Source: Paenibacillus sp. SC116 (GTDB lineage Bacteria; Bacillota; Bacilli; Paenibacillales; Paenibacillaceae). From it: DNA of 64,000 nucleotides. The stretch's first letter is position 1, and each line of letters starts with the position of its first letter. Under the pieces are notes generated by a model. That model made no database searches. It worked only from the letters and a program-made list of their open reading frames with translations, and had not been told where the DNA came from. The stretch covers positions 1,388,856 to 1,452,855 of the forward strand of contig NZ_JANIOF010000001.1 in the NCBI RefSeq assembly GCF_024733555.1, read 5' to 3'. This document shows, one piece after another, positions 36,072 through 44,956 of this stretch. The position numbers and the translations under genes are program-made.

Positions 36072-37022
36072 TCATGTGTTCAATTGATCTAGCATTGCTT
36101 GAGCTGTGAATTGATCCGTTACAAGCACATTTACATATCGTCCTCGTAATGCACCTAACATCACATCTACTTTTTCCCGTCCACCTGCTGCTAATATGCT
36201 AGTTTCCTTCTTTGCTAGAACATCCAGTTCAATTCCAATTGTACGTTCGTCTAAGTCTGTAGAGCAGATTTGACCATCTCTATTAATATAGCGAGCGCAA
36301 ATATCACCGACTGCCTTCGTCTGATCCAACGCTTTCATTTCATCAGGCGATAAATAGCCGGCTTTCATTAGAACAGAATTACTATGGTGCGTACCTGTTG
36401 TAACGATAGCAATGTTTGCTTCACGGCCAATCTCCAACACTTTCTTGATGTGCTTGTCCGATATAATCGCTTGCTTCACAAGTGTATGATCTACAATTGC
36501 TGGGACCGGCACATAGTATGGAGTTGTATGAAATGCAGCGCTTACAAGACTCGCAATTTCGAACGCGTACGTATCCGCTGAGAAGCTTATTCCACCGTTC
36601 AATTGAACGACTCTTACATTCTGCACATGCTTCGAAGTCATTTTGCTGGCGATCCTATACAGTGTCGTTCCCCATGTGACGCCAATTGTATCACCGTCCT
36701 TGACAATGTCATGAACATATTGGGCTACACTCTCAGATATTACCTCTTTAATAACTTCTGAATCATTCACAGGTGCCATCGTAATGATGCACTCTTTCAA
36801 ATTGAAATGCTGCTGAAACTGTTCCTTCAAGCTTGAGCAATAATCGATAGGATCGAATACTTCGATCTTAACGACTCCACTTTGCTTCGCCAGCTTTAAG
36901 TAACGTGATACAGAAGGGCGAGAAATACCTAACTTCTCTGCAATCTCCTTCTGGCTGAGGTCCATTTGATAATAAAGTTTTGCAACTTCTACAACGATGT
37001 AAGGCTTTTCATTTTCAATCAT
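36072..37022 (-). CDS. deoR: Deoxyribonucleoside regulator DeoR (SorC family)
   Basis: This 316-residue repressor has an N-terminal helix-turn-helix (LSQKEIAEKLGISRPSVSRYL, about residues 22-43). A SorC-type sugar-binding domain follows (VGVTWGTTLYRIA-like phosphate loop; GGREKVDVMLGALRGRYVNVLVTD). In B. subtilis DeoR is inactivated by deoxyribose-5-phosphate and controls dra-nupC-pdp. It is the first gene of this operon, so it probably controls its own expression. AAGGAG lies 11 bases before the ATG. Confidence 0.93.
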   Translation of the reverse strand: MIENEKPYIVVEVAKLYYQMDLSQKEIAEKLGISRPSVSRYLKLAKQSGVVKIEVFDPIDYCSSLKEQFQQHFNLKECIITMAPVNDSEVIKEVISESVAQYVHDIVKDGDTIGVTWGTTLYRIASKMTSKHVQNVRVVQLNGGISFSADTYAFEIASLVSAAFHTTPYYVPVPAIVDHTLVKQAIISDKHIKKVLEIGREANIAIVTTGTHHSNSVLMKAGYLSPDEMKALDQTKAVGDICARYINRDGQICSTDLDERTIGIELDVLAKKETSILAAGGREKVDVMLGALRGRYVNVLVTDQFTAQAMLDQLNT

Positions 37023-37129
37023 AAAAATGTTGTCTCCTTACTGCACCCTATCAAAATTAGCCAATCAGTTTCGATACGTTATCATTTCGCTATGAAATTA
37101 TGTCAAAGAAGTGTTTGTCATTTGATTAC

Positions 37130-37159
37130 ATAGTAACTGAAAAACGCTTACAACGTCAA
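37130..37159 (-). promoter_or_regulatory. Sigma-A promoter of the deo operon
   Basis: On the minus strand TTGACG (37154-37159) and TACTAT (37130-37135) are separated by 18 bases. This gives a leader of about 100 bases before deoR. Confidence 0.75.
37139..37152 (-). promoter_or_regulatory. cre-like site in the deo promoter
   Basis: The sequence matches the CcpA consensus TGWAANCGNTNWCA at 12 of 14 positions and lies in the promoter spacer, where CcpA binding would repress. Carbon-catabolite repression of the B. subtilis homologue is known; here it is inferred. Confidence 0.5.
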
Positions 37160-37205
37160 CTATAGCATCTGTGTTAAGGTTTTCCAAATAAAAATACTAT
37201 ACTCT

Positions 37206-37221
37206 ATGAAATTAATTTCAT
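37206..37221 (-). promoter_or_regulatory. Palindrome, candidate DeoR operator
   Basis: ATGAAATTAATTTCAT is a perfect 16-bp palindrome about 85-98 bases upstream of the predicted transcription start. A related half (ATGAAATTA) recurs at 37092-37100 inside an inverted repeat just after the start. Two separated sites would suit a looping repressor (inference). Confidence 0.45.
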
Positions 37222-37253
37222 CCATAAACAACCAAATGATCAATCCGATCTAC

Positions 37254-37280
37254 AAAAAAAGCACCGAATCACTCGGTGCT
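37254..37280 (-). terminator. Terminator after the GNAT gene at 37328
   Basis: AGCACCGA (37260-37267) pairs with TCGGTGCT (37273-37280); seven T residues follow on the minus strand. Confidence 0.93.
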
Positions 37281-37327
37281 CTGGCAATATTCCTATTATT
37301 CTTTCATCTATTATATTATAGCTGAAA

Positions 37328-37834
37328 TTAACATGTCCGCTGCCAAGTATACTCTGTAAGTTGAGTCTCAAAATGTTCATGCTTCTCTACCATATGAGAA
37401 GTCTGTACAAAACCATTGCGCTCATAAAAACGCCGGCCTTGCTCATTTTTATCCTCTACCCATGCTACAAGCTTGTTCATGTGAGGAAGTGTAGTCAGAT
37501 AATTAGACAACAGCAAGCGTCCAGCACCTGCATTCTGCCGATCTGGATGCACATAAATGCGCAGCAGCTCATATTCTCCCGCTGCTTCTTGCTTCATAAC
37601 CTGAGCAAATGCAATTATAGCTCCCTCTAATTCGCAAACATAAAAATGCCGTTCATCCCTTTGCGCATCTCTATCTGCACTTTGCTCCAGATTATGTATA
37701 CTGTAAGCATTACGGACGAACTCCTCAATAAAAGATTGCGGATAGATGTCACCATAAGCAGCATTCCAAGATTGCTTAGCGACTAGTTGAATATGTTTAG
37801 CATCTTCTTTTAAAATTGGCCGAATATTCATCAT
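37328..37834 (-). CDS. GNAT family N-acetyltransferase
   Basis: This 168-residue enzyme has motif A as LLRIYVHPDRQNAGAGRLLL and a C-terminal FYERNGFVQT. The N-terminal IRPILKEDAKHIQLVAKQSW is typical of the family. The acceptor is unknown. GAGGGG precedes the ATG. It follows the unknown protein at 37865 by 30 bp in the same direction and probably shares its transcript. Confidence 0.9.
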   Translation of the reverse strand: MMNIRPILKEDAKHIQLVAKQSWNAAYGDIYPQSFIEEFVRNAYSIHNLEQSADRDAQRDERHFYVCELEGAIIAFAQVMKQEAAGEYELLRIYVHPDRQNAGAGRLLLSNYLTTLPHMNKLVAWVEDKNEQGRRFYERNGFVQTSHMVEKHEHFETQLTEYTWQRTC

Positions 37835-37864
37835 ATCTGCCCCTCATCCTGTTTAATTATCCAG

Positions 37865-38365
37865 CTAGTAAGCAAGCGTATAACATCTGCGTGATTCTCT
37901 AAGCACCATATCTGCCTTCAAATGACGAGGCAATCTACGATCATTTCGCATGTCCTCCCAAGGCTTAAAAGATACCGGAATATAACACCACCATGGGGTA
38001 TAACCGTCAGGAGTCGCAACAAATTCAATGATCGTAATCGGCTTCGGAAGTTCTATATAAGCAGCGTCTGACAGATTGCTTACCGCTTCCAAACAAAGTT
38101 GATTGTATGTCCTCATTTCATAACTTCCTCCACGCACCTCAATGACATAGTCACCATCCGAAATATCCTGATTGCTATGACATCGTACTCCAGAGAAATA
38201 ACGCTGTTCCAACCGCAATCCATACACCATTGGCATAACCTTTTGTTTGTTAAAAGAGGTACCTTGCACTGAACTTTGTTCCACTACATGATGGTACATG
38301 TCCTCATAGCATTCATGAAATGTACCTGCTACATAAAATGACTTCAGATCGACGGTATGTTTCAT
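37865..38365 (-). CDS. Protein of unknown function, about 166 residues
   Basis: The protein has no signal peptide or membrane segment. It is rich in Tyr, Cys and His in the first half, with a central DGDYVIEVRGGSYEMRTYNQ and a C-terminal GYTPWWCYIPVSFKP. The alternation of strands could fit a GyrI-like ligand-binding fold, but this is not secure. The ATG at 38365 follows AAGGAG by 9 bases. It lies 46 bp behind a terminator, leaving very little room for a promoter. Confidence 0.7.
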   Translation of the reverse strand: MKHTVDLKSFYVAGTFHECYEDMYHHVVEQSSVQGTSFNKQKVMPMVYGLRLEQRYFSGVRCHSNQDISDGDYVIEVRGGSYEMRTYNQLCLEAVSNLSDAAYIELPKPITIIEFVATPDGYTPWWCYIPVSFKPWEDMRNDRRLPRHLKADMVLRESRRCYTLAY

Positions 38366-38411
38366 ATGAATATATCTCCTTTTGAGCACGTTTGGCAACC
38401 CCTGGAAACGC

Positions 38412-38446
38412 AAAAAAGGACAATCCTCGAGTAATGAGAATTGTCC
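38412..38446 (-). terminator. Terminator after the CNNM/HlyC gene
   Basis: GGACAAT (38418-38424) pairs with ATTGTCC (38440-38446), followed by six T residues on the minus strand. Confidence 0.9.
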
Positions 38447-38524
38447 GATGCTTTCGGCTACTGTGCTATTATTTTATTGGTTAATCTTAACATATCATAA
38501 TGACCATGAACTGTAAACGTTGAA

Positions 38525-39835
38525 TTACTGCCCCTCTTCTGAGTCTATTCGCTTCAATTCAATTTTGCGGATACGGTGACGTTCCTTCTCCAGAATGGTG
38601 AACTCGACCCCTTCCACCACGATTTTGCTGCCTCGCTTGCCTTCAGGGTGCCGGTCATACAACCAACCTGCAATCGTGTCAAAATCATCACTTTCTAAAT
38701 GCGTACCAAGTAGGTCATTGACATCGCTGAGCAATACTTTACCATCTACACGATAATGCCCCTCACCTACTCGCTCCACCTCAGCGCGTTCTTCGGCATC
38801 GAACTCATCCCGAATCTCACCGACGATCTCTTCAAGTATATCCTCAATCGTAATCATACCTGATGTACCGCCGTATTCATCGACTAGTATCGCCATATGA
38901 ATATGATCCTGCTGCATTTTACGAAGCAACTGCTTGACCGGCATTGCTTCTGATACGGTCAGTACAGGACGAATTAAGTTCTTCAACGGTTGTTCACGAA
39001 GGGTACCATCCATCGTAAGGAACAACTGCTTCATGTTGACCATCCCGATTACATTGTCCTTGTCATTATGAATGACAGGATAACGGGTATACTGCTCCTC
39101 GCGCATAATCGGAATGTTTTCCATTACGGTAAGATCACCATCCAAGGAGATCATATCTGTACGAGGCACCATGATTTCTTTAGCTAACAATTCATCAAAA
39201 GCAAAAATACGGCTTACATATCCATATTCCGTGTTATTGATTTTACCGCTTTCGTAACTCTCACTTAAAATGATTTGCAATTCTTCCTCAGAGTGAGCCT
39301 CCTCATGTTCACTTGCAGGCTTCAATCCGAACAATCGAATAAGTGCATTCGCAGAACCATTCAAAAGCCAAATGAACGGGTACATAATTTTATAAAAGAA
39401 AATGATTGGCTTAGCCAACAGCAAAGTAATCTTTTCTGCCTTTTGTATCGCCAATGACTTAGGAGCTAGTTCACCTACAACCACATGAATATAAGTCATT
39501 AACACAAATGCAATTACAAATGAAAGTACTCCAGATAGTTCAGCCTGAACACCAAACTCTTCAAAAAGCGGATGGAGCAGCTTCTCAACGGTTGGCTCAC
39601 CTAACCATCCCAAACCGAGTGCCGTAATGGTAATACCCAACTGACAAGCAGACAAGTATCCATCTAAGTTGCTGATTACTTTTTTGGCTGCCAGGGCGTT
39701 TTTTTGTCCTTCCAATACCAATTGATCGATACGGCTCGTACGAATTTTGACGATAGCAAACTCTGTTGCTACGAAAAATGCAGTCAATGCAATTAGTAAA
39801 GCTATGAGGATAAACTCAACCGTGGGAATTTCCAT
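38525..39835 (-). CDS. CNNM/HlyC family membrane protein with CBS domains
   Basis: This 436-residue protein has a CNNM transmembrane domain (three to four segments, about 1-190; FFVATEFAIVKIRTSRIDQL, GELAPKSLAIQKAE). A CBS pair follows (about 215-335; EIMVPRTDMISL, AILVDEYGGTSGMITIEDILEEIVGEI) and then a CorC_HlyC domain at the end. Relatives such as B. subtilis YhdP (MpfA) export magnesium. The old haemolysin name does not imply toxicity. AAAGGAGAAGG precedes the ATG. It is divergent from the peptide symporter. Confidence 0.92.
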   Translation of the reverse strand: MEIPTVEFILIALLIALTAFFVATEFAIVKIRTSRIDQLVLEGQKNALAAKKVISNLDGYLSACQLGITITALGLGWLGEPTVEKLLHPLFEEFGVQAELSGVLSFVIAFVLMTYIHVVVGELAPKSLAIQKAEKITLLLAKPIIFFYKIMYPFIWLLNGSANALIRLFGLKPASEHEEAHSEEELQIILSESYESGKINNTEYGYVSRIFAFDELLAKEIMVPRTDMISLDGDLTVMENIPIMREEQYTRYPVIHNDKDNVIGMVNMKQLFLTMDGTLREQPLKNLIRPVLTVSEAMPVKQLLRKMQQDHIHMAILVDEYGGTSGMITIEDILEEIVGEIRDEFDAEERAEVERVGEGHYRVDGKVLLSDVNDLLGTHLESDDFDTIAGWLYDRHPEGKRGSKIVVEGVEFTILEKERHRIRKIELKRIDSEEGQ

Positions 39836-40233
39836 TAGATATGTACCTTCTCCTTTTTGACAATAGATTTCATAATTCTTGAAATAAAGATACTCTTATT
39901 ATAATTTCTTGTTTCAAAAGTTACAAAGCCTGAATCCAGCCGCATTTGACTTTCTCATCACCAACATGACTATATAGTCAGTGATAGCGACCCTTTTTGT
40001 ACGGTTTCGCCACCACAATCCGATTCATAGCTCCACGCACAGTATTTAATTTACCCTATTTCTTATTAGATGTTGCTTGCACACATTCTAATTTTTACAC
40101 CTGTTATTATCAGCATTTAACGGGTAGGTAATATGTACCACGAATGTAAACTATAGAACTTGTTCATCTTTAATTGTATATTATACATTATTGAAATTAC
40201 TGGGATTTTAGTATGACAAATCCCTATTTCCAG

Positions 40234-40263
40234 TTGACACCCCGTAATAGATCGGCGTATGAT
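40234..40263 (+). promoter_or_regulatory. Sigma-A promoter of the peptide symporter gene
   Basis: TTGACA (40234-40239) and TATGAT (40258-40263) are separated by 18 bases; a second TATAAT occurs at 40288-40293. Perfect -35 box. Confidence 0.75.
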
Positions 40264-40294
40264 CATGAATAATAAACTACCGTTTGTTATAATT

Positions 40295-40306
40295 ATAAAC
40301 GTTTAT
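40295..40306 (+). promoter_or_regulatory. Palindrome in the leader of the peptide symporter gene
   Basis: ATAAACGTTTAT is a perfect 12-bp palindrome, extended by a second AACGTT (AACGTT-N4-AACGTT), just downstream of the promoter. Candidate operator. Confidence 0.35.
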
Positions 40307-40333
40307 TAACGTTGCAGACAGGAGGAATACATC

Positions 40334-41725
40334 ATGTCAACTCAAGCAGCCGCTTCCAGTGCAACGAATCGCAAAGACAAGCACCCACCTGGGTTGTATG
40401 TGCTTTTTTTCACGGAAATGTGGGAAAGATTTAGTTACTATGGAATGAGAGCTATGCTCGTGCTTTATTTAACTACCGCGTTAATTAGCGGAGGATTGGG
40501 TTTCACAGAAAGTACCGCTCTAACGATTTACGGTATTTTTACTGGAGCATGTTATTTCACACCACTGTTGGGCGGGTATTTATCCGACAAGTATCTTGGA
40601 AGAAGATTAGCCGTAACAATTGGCGGTTTATGTATTGCAATCGGTAACTTCGCTCTGTTCATGGATCAAACCACGACTATGTTGTATCTCGGTCTTGCCT
40701 TTATCATTATCGGTAATGGATTCTTCAAACCGAACGTATCTACACTGGTTGGAGACTTGTATCCAAAGGGTGACCGTCGTGTCGATTCCGCTTATACAAT
40801 ATTCTACATGGGAATTAATGTGGGGAGTTTGTTCGCACCGCTCGTGTGCGGCTACTTAGCAGAGCAGCTGTTTAAAATCCCTATGGCTGATACAATCTTG
40901 TACGGTTATAAATATGCATTCTTAGCGTCCGGTATTGGTATGGTAATCGGACAAATTATTTTCAATACATTAGCACCTAAATATCTCGGTGATATCGGTA
41001 AAGCACCCGTTCGCAGCAACAATAAGCAATCTGCTGCTGCAGTGAAGACACCATTAACTCCACTAGAGAAACAACGTACAAAAGTTATTCTCATTATTAC
41101 GTGCTTTGTTATTTTCTTCTGGGCTGGGTTTGAACAAGCAGGTGGCTTGTTAACGTTGTATACGAATCAATTTGTCGACAAAACTATATTCGGATTTGAA
41201 ATTCCAACATCTTGGTTCCAATCCATTAACCCATTGTTCATTATTATCCTTGCACCAATCGTTTCTGCGCTATGGTTGAAGCTTGCTCGTTCCAAACGCG
41301 GTGACCTTAGCTTTGGAATGAAGATGGGGCTCGGGATGGTACTACTGGGTGTAGGTTACATGGTATTGCTAGTAGCAGTTATGCAAACAGGCAGTGATCC
41401 AAATAGTGTTGTGTCGCAAGCACACATTATGTTTATCATCGGCACTTACTTCTTCCACACACTTGGAGAATTGTTCCTGTCTCCAGTAGGCTTGTCCATC
41501 GTAAACAAAATTTCACCTGTTAAGCTGACTTCCCTTTTGATGGGTGTTTGGTTGGCTAGTACAGGGGTTGCGAATATTCTCGGTAGTCAATTCGCATCCA
41601 ACATTAAAACACTTGGCTATTTCAATGTATTTGCCATCATTGGCGCAGCTGCTATCGTCCTTGGCTTGGTCCTCGTACTATTGTCGAAGAAGCTCAGCTC
41701 AATGGCGCAAGTATCTGAACTATAA
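40334..41725 (+). CDS. POT/PTR family proton-dependent peptide symporter
   Basis: This 463-residue membrane protein has 12-14 membrane segments. It carries the family motifs EMWERFSYYGMRAMLVLYL and FYMGINVGSLFAPLVCGYLAE. It imports di- and tripeptides with protons, like DtpT. AGGAGG precedes the ATG by 9 bases. It is transcribed alone from a strong promoter and followed by a terminator. Confidence 0.95.
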   Translation: MSTQAAASSATNRKDKHPPGLYVLFFTEMWERFSYYGMRAMLVLYLTTALISGGLGFTESTALTIYGIFTGACYFTPLLGGYLSDKYLGRRLAVTIGGLCIAIGNFALFMDQTTTMLYLGLAFIIIGNGFFKPNVSTLVGDLYPKGDRRVDSAYTIFYMGINVGSLFAPLVCGYLAEQLFKIPMADTILYGYKYAFLASGIGMVIGQIIFNTLAPKYLGDIGKAPVRSNNKQSAAAVKTPLTPLEKQRTKVILIITCFVIFFWAGFEQAGGLLTLYTNQFVDKTIFGFEIPTSWFQSINPLFIIILAPIVSALWLKLARSKRGDLSFGMKMGLGMVLLGVGYMVLLVAVMQTGSDPNSVVSQAHIMFIIGTYFFHTLGELFLSPVGLSIVNKISPVKLTSLLMGVWLASTGVANILGSQFASNIKTLGYFNVFAIIGAAAIVLGLVLVLLSKKLSSMAQVSEL

Positions 41726-41740
41726 AAGGTTTCATATGAT

Positions 41741-41784
41741 AGAACAGCCCTTATCCTAATATAGGACAAGGGCTGTTCTTTTTA
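41741..41784 (+). terminator. Terminator after the peptide symporter gene
   Basis: AGAACAGCCCTT (41741-41752) pairs with AAGGGCTGTTCT (41768-41779), with TCCTA/AGGA inside, followed by TTTTT. Confidence 0.94.
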
Positions 41785-41795
41785 TAACAAAGCTT

Positions 41796-43286
41796 TTAGT
41801 TCCAAGATAGCTCTAATTGTTCTTCGTAGATCGCTGGTTCCGAACTCTCTGCTTCAGATGATTGCATGTCGAATGGCATCTTGCGAGCTACGCCTGATTG
41901 ATGTGCCGCTTTAATAACTGCTGTTCGAACGCTCTTAGCAACTTGTTCATTAAACACGTTCGGAATGATGTAAGTTTCGCTTAACTGATCATCTGTCACC
42001 ACAGAAGCGATTGCATGCGCAGCAGCAAGCTTCATTTCTTCGTTGATATCGGTAGCACGGCAATCAAGTGCACCCCGGAATATACCTGGGAAGCAGTGAA
42101 CATTGTTAATCTGGTTAGGGTAATCCGAACGCCCTGTCGCCATCACTCTAACAAACGGTGCTGCAACATCAGGATCAATCTCTGGGATTGGGTTCGCCAT
42201 TGCAAATACGATTGGATCGACCGCCATTTTCTGAATATCTTCAATCTTCAACACACCAGGTGCAGATACACCGATAAATACATCCGCTCCAGCAATAACA
42301 TCTGACAGTGCGCCACTTAGATTGTCCGGGTTCGTCATTTGTGCATACATTGTCCACTGCGGGTTATCATATTGGATGTCTCTGCAAATTGCACCAGCAC
42401 GCTCTACACCAATAACATGACGAACACCTGCTGTAAGAAGCATTTTCGTACATGCAATCCCAGCAGATCCAATGCCATTTACAACGACTTTAATATCTTC
42501 TAGTCGCTTGCCGCATACTTTAAGAGCGTTGATAAGTCCTGCTAAAATAACAACCGCGGTACCATGCTGATCATCATGGAACACAGGGATGTCCAGCTCT
42601 TCCTTTAGACGTGCTTCAATTTCAAAGCAGCGTGGTGATGAAATATCCTCGAGGTTAATCCCACCGAAAGTTGGAGCCATAGCTTTAACGATACGTACAA
42701 TTTCATCTGGATCTTTTGTATCCAGACAAATTGGAAAGGCATCGACACCAGCCAGCTGTTTGAACAACATAGCCTTGCCTTCCATAACAGGCATTGCCGC
42801 CGCTGGTCCAATATCGCCTAGTCCAAGCACCGCAGTTCCATCCGAAACAACAGCAACCGTATTGCGCTTAATTGTTAAAGTATGAGCTTTATCAGGATCA
42901 TCTGCGATAGCCGTACAAATTCTCGCTACCCCAGGAGTATATACTTTCGAAAGCATATGCCGGCTTTTAATTGGATGTTTCGGCTTCATTTCAATTTTAC
43001 CGCCAACATGAAGCAGGAATGTCTGGTCTGAAATATGAATCACTTCAACACCTTCCAGCTTCGCCAATTGCTCTCCTAACATCTGTCCATGTTCAGGATC
43101 TGTGACGTTAACCGTGATGTCTCGAATATGATGAGTCTTCGTGGAAGAAATAACATCGATACCAACGATATCGCCGCCATCATAACCAATTTGTGTCGCC
43201 AACGTTCCGAATGCTACTTTCTCCTTGCCGTATTTTACTCGGATCGTTACGGTAAGCTGTTTATTCATGTTGCTTCGTTCTTTCAC
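41796..43286 (-). CDS. NAD-dependent malic enzyme with N-terminal ACT domain
   Basis: This 496-residue enzyme converts malate to pyruvate and CO2. An ACT-like domain (about 7-95, TVTIRVKYGKEKVAFG) precedes the malic N-terminal domain (SKVYTPGVARI, GDIGPAAAMPVMEGKA) and the NAD-binding domain (VVNGIGSAGIACTKML). ACT domains usually bind amino acids, suggesting allosteric control. The start is GTG at 43286, 8 bases after GAGGAGG; the internal ATG at 43268 has no site. It lies beside maeN and malKR, so it probably handles imported malate. Confidence 0.95.
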   Translation of the reverse strand: MKERSNMNKQLTVTIRVKYGKEKVAFGTLATQIGYDGGDIVGIDVISSTKTHHIRDITVNVTDPEHGQMLGEQLAKLEGVEVIHISDQTFLLHVGGKIEMKPKHPIKSRHMLSKVYTPGVARICTAIADDPDKAHTLTIKRNTVAVVSDGTAVLGLGDIGPAAAMPVMEGKAMLFKQLAGVDAFPICLDTKDPDEIVRIVKAMAPTFGGINLEDISSPRCFEIEARLKEELDIPVFHDDQHGTAVVILAGLINALKVCGKRLEDIKVVVNGIGSAGIACTKMLLTAGVRHVIGVERAGAICRDIQYDNPQWTMYAQMTNPDNLSGALSDVIAGADVFIGVSAPGVLKIEDIQKMAVDPIVFAMANPIPEIDPDVAAPFVRVMATGRSDYPNQINNVHCFPGIFRGALDCRATDINEEMKLAAAHAIASVVTDDQLSETYIIPNVFNEQVAKSVRTAVIKAAHQSGVARKMPFDMQSSEAESSEPAIYEEQLELSWN

Positions 43287-43394
43287 AATGGGTTCCTCCT
43301 CGTTGGTTCATCTCCATTTATTCTATGAAGTGAACCATTCCCTATCCAAGCTGTGTATTTTGCAAAGCATTATCACTATCTGTTTATATATCGT

Positions 43395-44735
43395 TTATTT
43401 TGCAAAGAAATTCAATAGCAGTGTCGCCAAAATTACGGTAGCCGCTCCACCAAGACGAGTAGAAATTTGAGCAAACGGCATCATGCCCATGCGGTTGGAT
43501 GCAGATAAGATTGCTACATCGCCCGTACCGCCCAAACCGCTGTGGCAGCCTGTTACGATAGCAGATTCAACTGGATACATATTCATGAAGCGAGCAATGA
43601 AGAAGCCAGTTCCAACCATAGCAATTACAACTGAAGCACAAACTAAGATGTAGCCTGGGCTAATTACTTTAACAACATCATTCAACGGTACATACAGCAT
43701 ACCGAGACCTACCATTAGCGGCCACGTCAATGACGTAGACACAAACTTGTACAAGTGGAATGCGCCATGCTCTACTTTTTGCGGTAGCAATTTCGCATAT
43801 TTTGCAACTGCAGCCGCGATAATCATAATAATCGCACCTGGAATACCGACGAACTTGGACATCAATGCGCCAAAGATGAAGAAGCTGCAAGCGACGAGCA
43901 ATCCAGTACCCATTTGAGCAAAATCAATCTTTTTCTCTTCTTCTTTCGTATTCAAAAGATCATTGTCTGCACCAGACTTAACGAGTACTCCGTTACCGCT
44001 CAAATGCGGGCGTTTCTCACCAAGACGCTTCAACAAACCTGCGCAAATAATCGCGACCACGTTACCGATAATCGCCGCTGGAATCATCATCGATACATAC
44101 GTAGCAGACGATTCTCCGAGAATGGCAGAATAGGCAATCGACAGCGGTAAGATACCTTCTCCAATTCCACCGCCAATAATCGGTACGATAATAAAGAAAA
44201 ATGTGTGATAAGCGCTGTAACCGAAAGCCATGCCAACAAGCAAACCTGCACCAACTGAAACTAATGTACCAAGCACGAGCGGTACGAACATTCGAGAAAA
44301 TCCTTTAATTAATACCGTGCGATTCATCCCTAGAATACTACCAGCAACTAAAACCGAAATGTAGAAGTACAAGAAATTCGATTCCTTCATCAACACATGA
44401 ACGGCTTCCATCGAATTTGGGTTAAACCAATTCATGAACACCATGGTCGAAGGAACGAAAATAGCAAGAATCGCTGGTCCCCCGATATCTTTTAGAATAG
44501 GCACTCTTAATCCAATATCACCTAACAAAACACCCAACACGATGATAACCGCGAAACCACCGATCATATCTGTCGGCAGCTTGCTAAAGTAAGCAGCTAG
44601 GAACACGATTGTTGCTAAAGCAGCATAAAGCGGAAGTGGAATGACTCCGACTTTTATTTCATTAAGCTGCGTTAAAAAGTTCGCTTTTTTAGATTCTGTC
44701 TGTGGATTGACTTTAAGTTGACCGACATTCTCCAT
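43395..44735 (-). CDS. maeN: Sodium/malate symporter, 2-hydroxycarboxylate transporter family
   Basis: This 446-residue membrane protein of the CitS/MaeN family has the two reentrant-loop motifs IIGGGIGEGILPLS and CHSGLGGTGDVAILSASNRMGMMPFAQI. Length matches B. subtilis MaeN. The ATG at 44735 follows AGGAGG by about 10 bases; an upstream in-frame start overlaps that site. It imports malate with sodium ions and lies next to its likely regulators MalK/MalR and a malic enzyme. Candidate MalR sites are at 44763-44806. Confidence 0.94.
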   Translation of the reverse strand: MENVGQLKVNPQTESKKANFLTQLNEIKVGVIPLPLYAALATIVFLAAYFSKLPTDMIGGFAVIIVLGVLLGDIGLRVPILKDIGGPAILAIFVPSTMVFMNWFNPNSMEAVHVLMKESNFLYFYISVLVAGSILGMNRTVLIKGFSRMFVPLVLGTLVSVGAGLLVGMAFGYSAYHTFFFIIVPIIGGGIGEGILPLSIAYSAILGESSATYVSMMIPAAIIGNVVAIICAGLLKRLGEKRPHLSGNGVLVKSGADNDLLNTKEEEKKIDFAQMGTGLLVACSFFIFGALMSKFVGIPGAIIMIIAAAVAKYAKLLPQKVEHGAFHLYKFVSTSLTWPLMVGLGMLYVPLNDVVKVISPGYILVCASVVIAMVGTGFFIARFMNMYPVESAIVTGCHSGLGGTGDVAILSASNRMGMMPFAQISTRLGGAATVILATLLLNFFAK

Positions 44736-44762
44736 CCTTGCAGCACCTCCTAGTTGTTGATT

Positions 44763-44806
44763 ACGCATTTATCATATTCGAAATGTAAACGCATTCATAG
44801 AATATG
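44763..44806 (-). promoter_or_regulatory. Repeats upstream of maeN, candidate MalR sites
   Basis: ACGCATT occurs twice, 26 bp apart (44763-44769 and 44789-44795). CATATTC (44773-44779) pairs with GAATATG (44800-44806). Arrangement just upstream of the ribosome-binding site suggests regulator binding, but no promoter could be fixed. Confidence 0.4.
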
Positions 44807-44869
44807 AAAGTTAAGGATTTGTTTTGTAATTAAAGTAAGTGGATTTCACTTGAGACTTATATAAATAGC

Positions 44870-44893
44870 AAAAAAGCAGCCTTTTCGGCTGCC
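44870..44893 (-). terminator. Terminator after malR
   Basis: GCAGCC (44876-44881) pairs with GGCTGC (44887-44892), loop of 5, then six T residues on the minus strand. Confidence 0.93.
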
Positions 44894-44956
44894 AGATGCG
44901 CTATTACTTATAAGATTCTAAATAAACAAATCGTAATCGCTTATTATATTACTCCG

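Larger units (their letters stand above)
37023..37327 (-). other. Control region of the deo operon
   Basis: This 305-bp stretch contains no gene. It holds the deo promoter (37130-37159), a cre-like site (37139-37152), a perfect palindrome (37206-37221), an inverted repeat ATTTC-N5-GAAAT (37084-37098) and, at its far end, a terminator of the neighbouring GNAT gene. Confidence 0.65.
39836..40333. other. Intergenic region between divergent transporter genes
   Basis: This 498-bp stretch has no supported gene. It holds a good plus-strand promoter (40234-40263), a perfect palindrome TGACTATATAGTCA (39967-39980) and another, ATAAACGTTTAT (40295-40306). I see no M-box or other known riboswitch before the CNNM/HlyC gene. 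Confidence 0.6.
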
